This document shows, piece after piece, positions 28,336 through 37,049 of a stretch of 64,000 nt of DNA. The notes beneath the pieces were generated by a model. The model searched no databases, was not told the origin of the DNA, and saw only the letters and a program-made list of their open reading frames with translations. The stretch is from contig NZ_SRLE01000013.1 in assembly GCF_004745945.1 (NCBI RefSeq), forward strand, positions 114,245 to 178,244, written 5' to 3'. How positions within the stretch are numbered: position 1 is the stretch's first letter; every line of letters begins with the position of its first letter. The position numbers were made by a program, and so were the translations under genes. This DNA is from Mangrovimicrobium sediminis. Its GTDB lineage: Bacteria > Pseudomonadota > Gammaproteobacteria > Pseudomonadales > Halieaceae.

Positions 28336-29243
28336 GCTGCGTCACCGCCGTAGCCGAAGATCGGGTCGAGTTCGCCGACCAGTGCCTCCAGTTGTGCGCA
28401 CTGTTCGTCGGTGAAGTAGTCGCGGTAGCCGCCGACCTTGGCCTTGCGCACCTTGTAGGACTGCGGGTTGTCCTTGTCGCCGGGCTTGACCCGCGCGCCG
28501 CTGCCCTTGAAGAACTTGTCCTGTTCCATTTTTTTCATGTTGTCGTAGGCGGCGAACTCCACCGCCTCGCGCACCTGCGCGTCGCTGGCGGGGGTGCCGG
28601 TAAAGGCGAGAATCTGCGCCAGCACCGCGCCGGGGTCGGCGCGCATGTCTTCATAGCGCACCACCAGCACGTCCTTCAGTTCCGGGATGGCGCGCGCCCA
28701 GCCATTGAAGTAGTCGACGATGCGCGGCACGCCGGCGTCCTTGTCCAACACGAAGTCCCACACGCCGATGTCGGCGCCATGGGGCGGGTAGTCGTTGATG
28801 AACTTCTTGTTCGGGCGCATGCGGAACTGCCACTGGAAGAACTGCGATACTGCGACATCGCGCGGGTCGCGCACCAGCAGTACGATGCGCTTGCCCTTGA
28901 AGTGCTCCTTGGATTCCCAGTTGCCGGTGTAGTTGCGCAGGTAGTTGTTGTGGGTGAAGAACACCGCCGGCAGCTGCGGGGCGCGCGCCTTGAGGTTGTC
29001 GAAATCCAGCAACTCGCGCTCGTCCAGCCCGCCTATCAGCTGGTAGGCGCGCGAGAGCATGACGCGCAGCCAGGTGCGCCCGGACTTGCCCCAGCTCATC
29101 AGCACCCAGTCGGCGCGCTGCAGTTTCTTGTATTCCTCCCGGCCGCGCAGCCAGCGCTCCAGCCGCTTGCGGCGTTCGGCAGGCAGCCAGAAACAGAGCG
29201 CCATGATCAGGATGCGCATTGCGGCCCGTGCCTTGTCGGCCAT
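28332..29243 (-). CDS. Sulfotransferase, PAPS-dependent (2)
   Basis: Paralog of the downstream sulfotransferase, 303 residues from ATG 29243 (an extension to 29360 is open but lacks support). The PAPS motifs are MSWGKSGRTWLRVMLS, LLVRDPRDVAVSQFFQWQFR and VVRYEDMR, and the C terminus is KVGGYRDYFTDEQ. The first 20 residues (MADKARAAMRILIMALCFWL) are hydrophobic enough to be an N-terminal membrane anchor. First gene of a two-gene operon. The near-identical motif spacing in the pair suggests a local duplication with different acceptors. Confidence 0.88.
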   Translation of the reverse strand: MADKARAAMRILIMALCFWLPAERRKRLERWLRGREEYKKLQRADWVLMSWGKSGRTWLRVMLSRAYQLIGGLDERELLDFDNLKARAPQLPAVFFTHNNYLRNYTGNWESKEHFKGKRIVLLVRDPRDVAVSQFFQWQFRMRPNKKFINDYPPHGADIGVWDFVLDKDAGVPRIVDYFNGWARAIPELKDVLVVRYEDMRADPGAVLAQILAFTGTPASDAQVREAVEFAAYDNMKKMEQDKFFKGSGARVKPGDKDNPQSYKVRKAKVGGYRDYFTDEQCAQLEALVGELDPIFGYGGDAA

Positions 29244-29404
29244 GTCTGGGAAGGTCCTCGGTGGGTATTCCGGAAAGGCCGCGAATATACCGTAATTGGC
29301 GCTGCCCCGCATCCCGCCGGACTGGCGAATAATTGCACTATTCACATCCGCGAGGGTCAATCCTGCCCTTGCCCCGCCCTCCGGGGGCGCCCTAAAATGC
29401 GCCC

Positions 29405-30031
29405 ATGTCGCTGACCAACCTCAATGCCCTGCGCGCTGCGCAACTGCAGACCGACCCCTTCGACTTCCTCGTCGTGCCTGGTTTCATCGGTCCCGAGGCC
29501 CTGTCGCGCATCAACGCAGCCTACCCGGCGATCGACTCCGCCGCCAACCACGCGCTGGAAAACCTCAGCTACGGCGAGGCGTTTGCCAGCCTGATGGACG
29601 AGGTCGCCGAGCCGGCCTTCGTCGAAGCGCTGGGCGAGAAGTTCGACATGGACCTCACGGGCATGCCGACGACGATCACGGTGCGCAAGTTCTGCGAGCG
29701 CACGGATGGCAACATCCACACGGATCACAAGAGCAAGGTGATCACGGTGCTGCTCTACTTCAACGAGGACTGGCCCCACGAAGACGGCCAGCTGCGCATG
29801 CTGCGCTCGCCCTCGGATATCGAGGACTACGCGGCCCAGGTGCCGCCGTTGGGTGGCACGATGCTCGCCTTCCGCCGCACGGGCCATTCCTGGCACGGGC
29901 ATACGCGCTTTGTCGGCGAACGCCGCATGGTGCAGATCAACTTCCTCGACCAGAGCCCGATCGCGGTGGCCGCGCAGCGGATCAGCCGGTTTGGCACGCA
30001 CTTCATGAAGAACGTGCTGGGGATGCGCTAG
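29405..30031 (+). CDS. 2OG-Fe(II) oxygenase family protein
   Basis: Small 2-oxoglutarate/Fe(II) dioxygenase, 208 residues. The iron triad is visible as HTD (H105, D107) and H164 in HSWHGH, with a basic residue for 2-oxoglutarate in GERRMVQINF (about 173-176). It stands alone on the plus strand, divergent from the sulfotransferase pair. Its substrate is unknown. Related small proteins hydroxylate lipids, amino acids or sugars, and the neighbouring envelope glycan genes make a glycan or lipid hydroxylase plausible. Confidence 0.82.
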   Translation: MSLTNLNALRAAQLQTDPFDFLVVPGFIGPEALSRINAAYPAIDSAANHALENLSYGEAFASLMDEVAEPAFVEALGEKFDMDLTGMPTTITVRKFCERTDGNIHTDHKSKVITVLLYFNEDWPHEDGQLRMLRSPSDIEDYAAQVPPLGGTMLAFRRTGHSWHGHTRFVGERRMVQINFLDQSPIAVAAQRISRFGTHFMKNVLGMR

Positions 30032-30169
30032 GCGCTTCTCTTCTCGGGTTCCTCCCGGGCTTTTCTCCTCTTGTTGTTTGCGACCTGTGGCGTTTTTGGT
30101 GCCGGGTCAGTTCGCGCTCCTTTGGCTCGTTCTCGTGCTGTGGGTGATGTACGGCATCTGCGCGCCGGC

Positions 30170-30353
30170 CTGCACCGCGAGGCACCCCGGCGAACGGGCG
30201 CAAGATTTCCCGCGGGCATGGGCTGCTGCGGAACTCGACCAAAAATCGCTGCGCGATTTTTTGGGACCCGGACAGTCCTCGCAGAAAGCCCCCATGCCCG
30301 CGGGAAATCTTAGGCCGCGCCCTGATTGTTCGCCGGGGTGCCTCGCGGCGCAG
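30170..30353 (+). repeat. Long imperfect palindromic element, copy 2
   Basis: Outer arms 30170-30195 and 30328-30353 are complementary at 25 of 26 positions. Inner arms 30202-30222 and 30291-30311 are perfectly complementary over 21 bp. The central stem AAAAATCGC/GCGATTTTT (30241-30249 and 30253-30261) has the same TGC loop as copy 1. It shares GCTGCGGAACTCGA (30225-30238) and GACAGTCCTCGC (30271-30282) with copy 1, although the arms themselves differ. Confidence 0.87.
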
Positions 30354-30657
30354 ACCTCGGTCGGGGTGAGGCTGAGATTGGATAGTCGCAGCAGCGTCTT
30401 GCGGCGCAGGCCTTTGTCTGGTCCACGCTGAGCCGGGAAAGTCGCGAGTTAAGTTGAACATGCGAGGCTTGGGACGACAGGAGACCCAAGTCGGGGGCAT
30501 TTCCATAGGCCGAGGCGCACCGACTCCAACGCCCAGTGAAACCCGTGTCGCCGGTCTTCTGTTCGCTCCGGGATACTCCCGTCAATCCCGGGAAGTGCGG
30601 TCCAAACGGAACCAGAACCCGCTGACGATGAATCCCCCAGCCGCACCGAAAAGAGGG

Positions 30658-30839
30658 CGCTGCCGCCAGGCGGGGGGCGAAACAGTCAGGTCGCGTTTAG
30701 CGGAGCAGGCGGGCGCGGGGTTGTCCGCGAGCACTGTCCGAGTCCCAAAAAAATCGCGCAGCGATTTTTGGTCGAGTTGCGCAGCGGCCGCGTCCGCCTG
30801 CGGAGCTGCGACCGTTTCGCCCCCCGCCTGGCGGCAGCG
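30658..30839 (-). repeat. Long imperfect palindromic element, copy 3
   Basis: Outer arms 30658-30683 and 30814-30839 are perfectly complementary over 26 bp. The central stem (30749-30757 with 30761-30769) is the same 9-bp stem as in copy 2. Read on the minus strand, the core GCTGCGCAACTCGACC and GGACAGTGCTCGCGGA match copies 1 and 2. The inner arms pair only in blocks, with a bulge. It lies in reverse orientation to copies 1 and 2. Confidence 0.87.
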
Positions 30840-30840
30840 A

Positions 30841-30896
30841 CCGGGAACCATGTGCCCACACGGCTCAGGACAACGACCGGGAACCATGTGCCCACA
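30841..30896 (+). repeat. 36-bp tandem duplication
   Basis: CCGGGAACCATGTGCCCACA occurs at 30841-30860 and again at 30877-30896, each followed by a CGGCTCAG motif after different short gaps. It lies immediately beside element copy 3 and ends just before the ELM1 stop. Confidence 0.8.
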
Positions 30897-30905
30897 GGGA
30901 GCGGC

Positions 30906-32000
30906 TCAGAACAGCGACTCGATCCGCCTGACCACCGCCCCGACATCATCGGGCAACTCACCCTCAGGCTGTCGAAAAGGCTGCCCCGCCCACACCGCCA
31001 GCCCGCGCTCCACCAGCATGCGATGAAACGCCCGGAAATCCCGCGTCGCCGAGAGAATCTTGAAGTAGTCCAGGTGGTAGACCAGGCGCCCCAGGCCCAG
31101 ACGCAGGCGATCGCCGGCGGATTCGCGGCGCGGGTTGAACAGCCAGTGGGCCAGCGAGCGGCGGCCCTGGTCCAGGGTGCCCAGCCAGCCGCCCGGGAGC
31201 GGGAAGATGGCCAGCGGTTTGCGCAGGTAGATGACCTCCACCATCATCGAGATACTGTCCGCCGTGACGATAAAGCCATCGGCGCTGCCCAGCAGGGCGC
31301 GGTAGGGGTTTTCCGTGGCGTCGGCGGACCATTCGAAGTACACCGCCTCTGGCGGCAGTTCCGCGCGTAGTACCTCGAGGACCTCCGGCGTGGTGCGCCG
31401 GCTGGTGGTGATGTAGGGCGTGCCGCCCAGGGTGTCTACCACCCAGCGCGCCTTGGCGGCCAGGTCGCGGGCCACCTGTCGGTTCATGATGAACGGGTTG
31501 GTTTCGCCGCCGACCAGGATGGCGATCAGCGGTTTCGGCAGCGGCGCGAAGCGCTGCGCCCAGGCTGCGGCTTCGCTGGCCACGTCCTCGGGCTTGATGC
31601 GCATCAGGGGCAGGGTGGTGGGCAGGAAGCTGGGCAGCGGCGGCATCTGGTTTTCCGCGCTGGCGATGATCAGGTCGAATTCGCCCATGTGGCCCGAGGG
31701 CTTGCCCACCAGGGCGATTTTCGTGTGGCCGCCGGACTGCTCGCGCACCCACAGCGCCGCCATCGAGGGGCGGCGACCGACGGTGATGATGAGGTCGGGC
31801 CAGGGGGCCTGCAGCGGGTCGCTGCGCTCGAGGTCGAGGTGCTCCAGGCAGGGGCGGTAGCGGGGCTTGCCCAGCACCCACTCGGGTTTCATCTGCAGGA
31901 ACTTGTTTTCGACCGGCCAGTCCAGCGCCTCGACGATGGTTTCCACCTGCCCGTTGTCGCCCCGCTTGTCGCTGAGCAGGACCCAGGTGCGCGGCGCCAT
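30906..32000 (-). CDS. ELM1/DUF1022 family protein (paralog 2)
   Basis: 364-residue ELM1-family protein. The matching segments are WVLLSDKRGDNGQVETIVEAL, WPDLIITVGRRPS, EQSGGHTKIALVGKP, LVGGETNPF, NPYRALLGSADGFIVTADS and LRKPLAIFPLP. It starts 1 bp after the stop of sulfotransferase 3 on the same strand, so both are in one operon. No signal peptide or membrane span. The fixed pairing with a sulfotransferase suggests that both act on the same envelope molecule. Confidence 0.8.
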   Translation of the reverse strand: MAPRTWVLLSDKRGDNGQVETIVEALDWPVENKFLQMKPEWVLGKPRYRPCLEHLDLERSDPLQAPWPDLIITVGRRPSMAALWVREQSGGHTKIALVGKPSGHMGEFDLIIASAENQMPPLPSFLPTTLPLMRIKPEDVASEAAAWAQRFAPLPKPLIAILVGGETNPFIMNRQVARDLAAKARWVVDTLGGTPYITTSRRTTPEVLEVLRAELPPEAVYFEWSADATENPYRALLGSADGFIVTADSISMMVEVIYLRKPLAIFPLPGGWLGTLDQGRRSLAHWLFNPRRESAGDRLRLGLGRLVYHLDYFKILSATRDFRAFHRMLVERGLAVWAGQPFRQPEGELPDDVGAVVRRIESLF

Positions 32001-32001
32001 A

Positions 32002-32943
32002 TCAGGCCTCGGTGGTGTCCTGGCAGTAGCCGAGTTCCGGCGCGATGTTATCGCGTACCAGGGCTTCCAGTTCGGCGACCTGTTGCGGCTCGAAGTCCTC
32101 GCGGTAGCCGCCGACCTTGCCGCGGCGCACCTTGTAGGTGGAGGGGTCGTCGGCGTTGACCAGCTTCATGCCGCCCTGGGAGAACGTGCCCGCGGTCTCC
32201 AGCTTCTGCAGGTTCTCGAAGGAGCCCCATTCCACTGCCGCGCGCACCTCTTCCTCGGTGAAGCGCTCGCCCATCAGCTGGGTGACGCGCAACAGGGTCG
32301 GCACGGGATTGGCGCGCAGGTCCTCGTACTTGATCAGCAGGCCGTTTTCCAGGTCAGCCACGGCCCGCGCCCAGTGGTTTTCGTACTCGATCAGGCTGGG
32401 CAGGCCGATGTCCGAATGGCGCACGAACTCCCACATTTCCACGGTGCGGCGGTCGATGGGGTGGTCGATGGAGTGGTTGATCAGCTCCTGCTTGGCGCGC
32501 GACTGGCGCTTGGTGAACTGGTGGTACCAGGACACCGCGATATCGATCGGGTTGCGGGCGAGGAACAGCACCGGCTTGTGGCGCAGCGGGTTGTCCGGTG
32601 CGCCGGGGGAGAGCAGCTTGCCCACCTCGCCCTCGTAGCTGTAGTGGCCGTTGGTGGCGGCCAGGCGCGGGATTTCCGGGTACTTGCGCGAGAACTCGTC
32701 GGTGTTGATCAACTTCGATTCGGGCAGGTCGTAGCGCAGCTGGTAGAGACGCGAAATCATGGCTTTGAGCCAGGTATTGCCGCTCTTCGGGTGGCCGATG
32801 ATGATCAGCCCCGCCTTGTGCGCCTTGGCCAGCTCCAGCTGGGCCAGGTAGCGACGGCGCAGCGACACCCGCAGGCTCGCGGGGAGGGGCTGCGTGGGTG
32901 CCAGAATCAGCGCCTTCTTGACGCCGTCGCTGAGGTTGAACAT
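32002..32943 (-). CDS. Sulfotransferase, PAPS-dependent (3)
   Basis: 313-residue sulfotransferase. The 5'-PSB loop is IIGHPKSGNTWLKAMIS (about 47-63). The 3'-PB region is FLARNPIDIAVSWYHQF, in which Asn-Pro-Ile replaces the Asp-Pro-Arg of paralogs 1 and 2, so it is more distant. KYEDLRANP and KVGGYREDF follow. It is divergent from lptF across about 120 bp and heads an operon with ELM1 paralog 2. It is cytoplasmic, with an unknown acceptor. Confidence 0.85.
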   Translation of the reverse strand: MFNLSDGVKKALILAPTQPLPASLRVSLRRRYLAQLELAKAHKAGLIIIGHPKSGNTWLKAMISRLYQLRYDLPESKLINTDEFSRKYPEIPRLAATNGHYSYEGEVGKLLSPGAPDNPLRHKPVLFLARNPIDIAVSWYHQFTKRQSRAKQELINHSIDHPIDRRTVEMWEFVRHSDIGLPSLIEYENHWARAVADLENGLLIKYEDLRANPVPTLLRVTQLMGERFTEEEVRAAVEWGSFENLQKLETAGTFSQGGMKLVNADDPSTYKVRRGKVGGYREDFEPQQVAELEALVRDNIAPELGYCQDTTEA

Positions 32944-33065
32944 GGGGGGCTCCGCGGGTGGGGGGGCTGAAAAGCGGGCAATTATCGGACAAAGCGCCGC
33001 AAATAACCAGACGAGTGGGGCTTGGGGTACAATGCCTCCCGCACTCCCCGGGAAGCGCCGACAAC

Positions 33066-34133
33066 TTGATCATCGATCGCTACGTAAGCCAGGAAATAAG
33101 CCGGCCGCTGTTCGCCGGCCTGGCCCTGCTCATCCTGATTTTTGTCGCCTGGTCCGCCGCCCGCTACCTCGGCCTCGCGGCGGATGGACAGCTCTCGATG
33201 TTCGCCGCGTTCAAGCTGGTGGGGCTCAATACCCTGGTCGCGTTGGAGATCCTGCTGCCCTCGGCGCTGTTCTTCTCCGTGCTGGCGGCGATGGGCCGGC
33301 TGTACAAGGAGGCGGAGATGCATTCCTTCTACGCTGCCGGCGTGGGGCGCATGCGCTTCCTGGAGTCGGTGCTCAAGTACGCCCTGGTGGTCGCGCTGCT
33401 CACCGGGTTTATTTCGATCATCGCCCGTCCCTGGGCCTATCGCACCAGTTATGAACTGGAGGCGCGCGCCGCGGCGCACTACGACCTGAAGAAAATGGCC
33501 GCCGGGGAATTCGTGGAACTGGCGGGCAGCGACTACGTGTTCTACGCCGGCGGCGTCGATGTGGACAACGGCGAGCACCGCGACGTGTTCCTGTTCAAGC
33601 GCCACCGCAAGCATCGCCGCGCCGAGTTGCTGGTTGCCAGGCGCGCCACGCTGCCCGCCCTCAACCCGGACGAGCCGCTGGCGGCGCATTTTCAGGAGGG
33701 CTACAACTATCTGCTGGACGAGGCCCGGCGCCGCGACCTGATCACCCGCTTTGGCGATCTCGAGGTGCGCCTGAAGCGCAGCAGCGAACAGGAAAAATAC
33801 CGGCGCAAGGCGGAGACCACCGCGGCCCTGTCCCAGTCCAGCGACCCCAAGGATATCGCCGAATTCCAGTGGCGCATCACCACGCCCCTGGCCACGGTGC
33901 TGCTGGGCCTGATGGCCGTGCCGCTGGCGCACTCCGCGCCGCGCGCATCGCGCATTCGCAACGTGTTCGGCGCGCTGGTGGTGTACATCGCCCTGTTCGC
34001 CATGACCAGCGTGATGCGCACCGGCATCGAACAGGGCACCCTGGGCGCCATGCCCGGTCTGTGGCTGGCCTATGTGCTTGAGGCAGTGTTGCTGCTGTTC
34101 CTGGTGCGCAAACCGGGGATCTTCAGTCGATGA
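33066..34133 (+). CDS. lptF: LPS export permease LptF
   Basis: Inner membrane permease of the LptB2FG transporter that extracts LPS and passes it to LptC. From TTG 33066 the 355-residue product begins MIIDRYVSQEISRPL, as LptF proteins do; the upstream open frame to 32958 has no similarity. Six membrane spans flank a periplasmic beta-jellyroll domain (about 120-250). ALEILLPSALFFSVL and TPLATVLLGLMAVPLA are typical. ATGA overlap with lptG at 34130-34133 shows coupling. A -10-like TACAAT at 33028-33033 may drive the pair. Confidence 0.93.
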   Translation: MIIDRYVSQEISRPLFAGLALLILIFVAWSAARYLGLAADGQLSMFAAFKLVGLNTLVALEILLPSALFFSVLAAMGRLYKEAEMHSFYAAGVGRMRFLESVLKYALVVALLTGFISIIARPWAYRTSYELEARAAAHYDLKKMAAGEFVELAGSDYVFYAGGVDVDNGEHRDVFLFKRHRKHRRAELLVARRATLPALNPDEPLAAHFQEGYNYLLDEARRRDLITRFGDLEVRLKRSSEQEKYRRKAETTAALSQSSDPKDIAEFQWRITTPLATVLLGLMAVPLAHSAPRASRIRNVFGALVVYIALFAMTSVMRTGIEQGTLGAMPGLWLAYVLEAVLLLFLVRKPGIFSR

Positions 34134-35200
34134 TCCTGCGCCGCTATATCGCCCGCCGCCTGGTGCTGGGCTGGTTGCTGGCACTGGCAGTGCTGGCCCC
34201 GGTGTTCGGCGTGATCAGCTTCATCCAGGAACTGGAGCGTACGCAGCTGGACTACGATGCCCTCGCGGTGGCCCGCTATTCCCTGATGACGCTGCCGCAG
34301 CAGATGCTCACCCTGGCGCCGGTCATCGCGCTGCTGGGCACCATGGCGGCGCTGTCCGGCCTCTATCGCAGCCACGAACTGACCGTCATGAGTTGCGCCG
34401 GCTACCCGCGCAGCCAACTGGTGGAGGCGATCCTGCGCCCCACCATACTGTTGATGCTGCTGCTCTGGCTGGCCATGGAGACGGCGGTACCCAGCCTGCA
34501 GCTGGCCGCCGAGGAACAGCGGCACAACCTGCGTTACGGCAACCAGGTGAAAATCTCCGAGGGCGGCATCTGGGCGATCGATGGCCGCCGCTACACGCGA
34601 CTGGGCAGGATTACCCGGGGCGGCGAGCCGGGGGATATCGACATTTTTGAGTTTGATGAAGATGGCCAGTTGCTCAGTGCGGTACACGGCCGCACCGCCA
34701 GCGTACTGCCCAAGCGACGCTGGTTGCTGCACGGGGTGCGCGAAAAGCGCCTGGTAGACGGCGACCTGGTCACCCGGCGGCGCAAGGAGATGACCGTGGA
34801 GAATCTCTGGGCGCAGGACGAGCTGCCCACGCTGTCGCTACCGCTGGAGACCATGCGCCTGTCGGTGCTCCACGGGTATGCCGATTACCTGGAACAGAGC
34901 GGTCGTCCCGCACAGCGCTATGTCTCCCTGTTCTGGGAGAAGCTGCTGATGCCGCTGAAAGTGCTGGCGATGGTGCTGCTGGCGACCCCCCTGAGCGCGA
35001 ACAGCGGCAGCGGTCGCGAGCGCAGCGTCGGGGTCAAGCTCGGCATTGGCGCCCTGGTCGGCATCCTGTTTTTCCTGGTTGCGCAGATCATCCATGCCCT
35101 CGGGCAGTTGCTGGGGCTGGTGCCGGCGGTCACCGCGCTGTTACCCTCGGTGCTGGTTTTTATCTGCGCCCTGATGCTGCTGCAGCGCCTGCGCTGGTGA
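34130..35200 (+). CDS. lptG: LPS export permease LptG
   Basis: Partner permease of LptF in LPS export, 356 residues. The N terminus MILRRYIARRLVLGWLLALAV and the segment LPQQMLTLAPVIALLGTMAAL match LptG, with a central periplasmic domain (about 100-260) and C-terminal spans beginning KVLAMVLLATPL. Its start overlaps the lptF stop by 4 bp. The MsbA-type exporter follows after about 100 bp, so the LPS flippase and export genes may be co-transcribed. Confidence 0.93.
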   Translation: MILRRYIARRLVLGWLLALAVLAPVFGVISFIQELERTQLDYDALAVARYSLMTLPQQMLTLAPVIALLGTMAALSGLYRSHELTVMSCAGYPRSQLVEAILRPTILLMLLLWLAMETAVPSLQLAAEEQRHNLRYGNQVKISEGGIWAIDGRRYTRLGRITRGGEPGDIDIFEFDEDGQLLSAVHGRTASVLPKRRWLLHGVREKRLVDGDLVTRRRKEMTVENLWAQDELPTLSLPLETMRLSVLHGYADYLEQSGRPAQRYVSLFWEKLLMPLKVLAMVLLATPLSANSGSGRERSVGVKLGIGALVGILFFLVAQIIHALGQLLGLVPAVTALLPSVLVFICALMLLQRLRW

Positions 35201-35303
35201 GCGGCGTGAACCGAATAATCGCCACCCGCGCCACGGTTGCGGCCCAGTCCCGAGGCCAGTACCGAGGCCAGTGCCGGGACAAGTACCCAGGAGTTTTCAT
35301 CCA

Positions 35304-37049
35304 GTGCGCCTGATGCTCGATTTTTTCCGCGCCTACCCCGGGCACACGGTGTTCATGCTGGTGGCGCTGCTGCTGTCGGGTATCGCCGAGGGTATCGGCC
35401 TGTCCACGCTGCTGCCGCTGATCAACGTGGCCCTGGGACAGGATGTGTCGCAGGCGGTGACCGGCGTCGCCACCTCCGGCGCGCAGCGCGACTTCGAGCA
35501 GAAGGTGCTGGACGTGCTGGACGCGCTGCATATCGCACCGACCCTGGGCAACATGCTGGCGATCCTCGTCGTTGGCGTCCTGATCAAGAGTATTTTCCTG
35601 CTGCTGGCCCAGCGCCAGGTGGGCTACACCGCAGCCCAGGTGGTGACCGACATGCGCCTGGCCATGCTGCGCGCAGTGCTGCGCAGCCGCTGGGAGTACT
35701 TCCTGCACCAGCCGGTGGGCAAGTTGACCAATGCGCTTGCCACCGAGGCCCAGCGCTCATCGACAGCCTTCGTCAACGGCGCGACGGCTATCACCTTTTT
35801 CATCCAGGCGCTGGTCTACGGCGCCGTGGCCTTTGCCCTGTCCTGGCGCGCCTCGCTGGTGGCGATCGGCGCCGGTGCGCTGGTCATCGGGCTGTCCCAT
35901 TTCCTGGTGCGCATCACGCGCAAGGCGGGCTCGCGGCAGACCCACCTGCTCGGCGCGCTGATGGCGAACCTGACGGACACCCTGCAGTCGGTCAAGCCGC
36001 TCAAGGCCATGGCCCGGGATCACCTGGCGGACCAGGCGCTGTCCGGCGACACCCGCCGGCTGAACCGCGCCCTGCGCAAGCAGGTGCTGAGTGCAGCCGT
36101 GCTGGATTCCGCCCACGAGTTGATGTTCACCCTGTTCATCTGCCTCGGTATCTGGGTGGCGCTGGAACGTTTTTCCATGGCGCTGCCCACGGTGATGGTG
36201 CTGGTGGTTGCCCTGGGCCGGGCGTTCTCGTTCTTCGGCAAGGTCCAGAAGCAGTACCAGAAACTGGCCCAGGGAGAGAGCGCCTACTGGTCGATGAAAT
36301 CCGCCATCGCCGAGGCCAGCGCCAACGAGGAAACCCTGAGCGAGGGGGTGACGCCGACCCTGGAGCAGGGCCTGCGCTTCAGCGACGTGAGCTTCGGCTA
36401 CGACGGCCACAGCGTGTTCCGCTCGCTGGACCTGGAAATCGAGGCGGGATGCCTGACCACCTTGGTCGGCCCCTCCGGCTCGGGCAAGACCACCATCATC
36501 GATCTCGCCATCGGCCTGCTGCGCCCGGATAGCGGCAGCATCGCCATCGACGGCGTGCCCCTGCAGGAGATCGACCTGCGCGCCTGGCGCGGCATGATCG
36601 GCTACGTGCCGCAGGACACCACCTTGCTGCACGACAGCATCCTGCACAACATCACCCTGGGCGACCCGGAACTGGACGAGGCGCAGGCCGAGTCGGCGCT
36701 GCGCGCGGCCGGTGCCTGGGAATTCGTCGAGCGCCTGCCGCAGGGCATGGCCACGGTGGTGGGGGAGCGCGGCGGCAAGCTGTCCGGCGGCCAGCGCCAG
36801 CGCATCGTCATCGCCCGCGCGTTGATCAACCGCCCGCGGCTGCTGATCCTCGACGAGGCCACCAGTGCCCTGGACGCCGAGAGCGAGGAAGCGGTGCGCA
36901 ACACCATGGAATCGCTCAAGGGCAAGTTGACGATTCTCGCCATCTCCCACAACCGCGCCATGGTGCAGGCGGCGGACCGCGTCTACCAGATGAGCGCCGG
37001 CGGCGCGCTGGGCCTGGATGCCGAGGCCCGCTCAGGCCTCGCCAAGTAG
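35304..37049 (+). CDS. MsbA-type ABC exporter (half transporter)
   Basis: Homodimeric ABC exporter with an N-terminal six-span membrane domain (to about 320) fused to an ATPase. The ATPase carries Walker A VGPSGSGKTT, signature LSGGQRQRIVIARAL, Walker B LLILDEATSALD and an H-loop His in AISHNRAM. GTG 35304 is preferred because AGGAG lies about 10 nt upstream (581 residues, the size of MsbA); the frame opens at 35271. Directly after lptFG, it probably flips lipid A-core or another glycolipid. A sphingoglycolipid or sulfated glycan substrate cannot be excluded. Its 3' end overlaps the convergent ELM1 paralog 3 by 18 bp. Confidence 0.85.
   Translation: MRLMLDFFRAYPGHTVFMLVALLLSGIAEGIGLSTLLPLINVALGQDVSQAVTGVATSGAQRDFEQKVLDVLDALHIAPTLGNMLAILVVGVLIKSIFLLLAQRQVGYTAAQVVTDMRLAMLRAVLRSRWEYFLHQPVGKLTNALATEAQRSSTAFVNGATAITFFIQALVYGAVAFALSWRASLVAIGAGALVIGLSHFLVRITRKAGSRQTHLLGALMANLTDTLQSVKPLKAMARDHLADQALSGDTRRLNRALRKQVLSAAVLDSAHELMFTLFICLGIWVALERFSMALPTVMVLVVALGRAFSFFGKVQKQYQKLAQGESAYWSMKSAIAEASANEETLSEGVTPTLEQGLRFSDVSFGYDGHSVFRSLDLEIEAGCLTTLVGPSGSGKTTIIDLAIGLLRPDSGSIAIDGVPLQEIDLRAWRGMIGYVPQDTTLLHDSILHNITLGDPELDEAQAESALRAAGAWEFVERLPQGMATVVGERGGKLSGGQRQRIVIARALINRPRLLILDEATSALDAESEEAVRNTMESLKGKLTILAISHNRAMVQAADRVYQMSAGGALGLDAEARSGLAK

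Larger units (their letters stand above)
30032..30905. other. Gene-free region with two palindromic elements
   Basis: An 874-bp gap between the 2OG oxygenase and ELM1 paralog 2. It contains palindromic element copies 2 (30170-30353) and 3 (30658-30839), in opposite orientation, and a 36-bp tandem duplication at 30841-30896. Open frames here (for example 30454-31026) consist of repeat sequence or run into the ELM1 gene antisense. No promoter or gene remnant is obvious. Confidence 0.8.

Noticed and set aside
30454..31026. 190-residue frame in the 30-kb gap
   Set aside because: It is made of the palindromic element and tandem repeat and runs antisense into ELM1 paralog 2.
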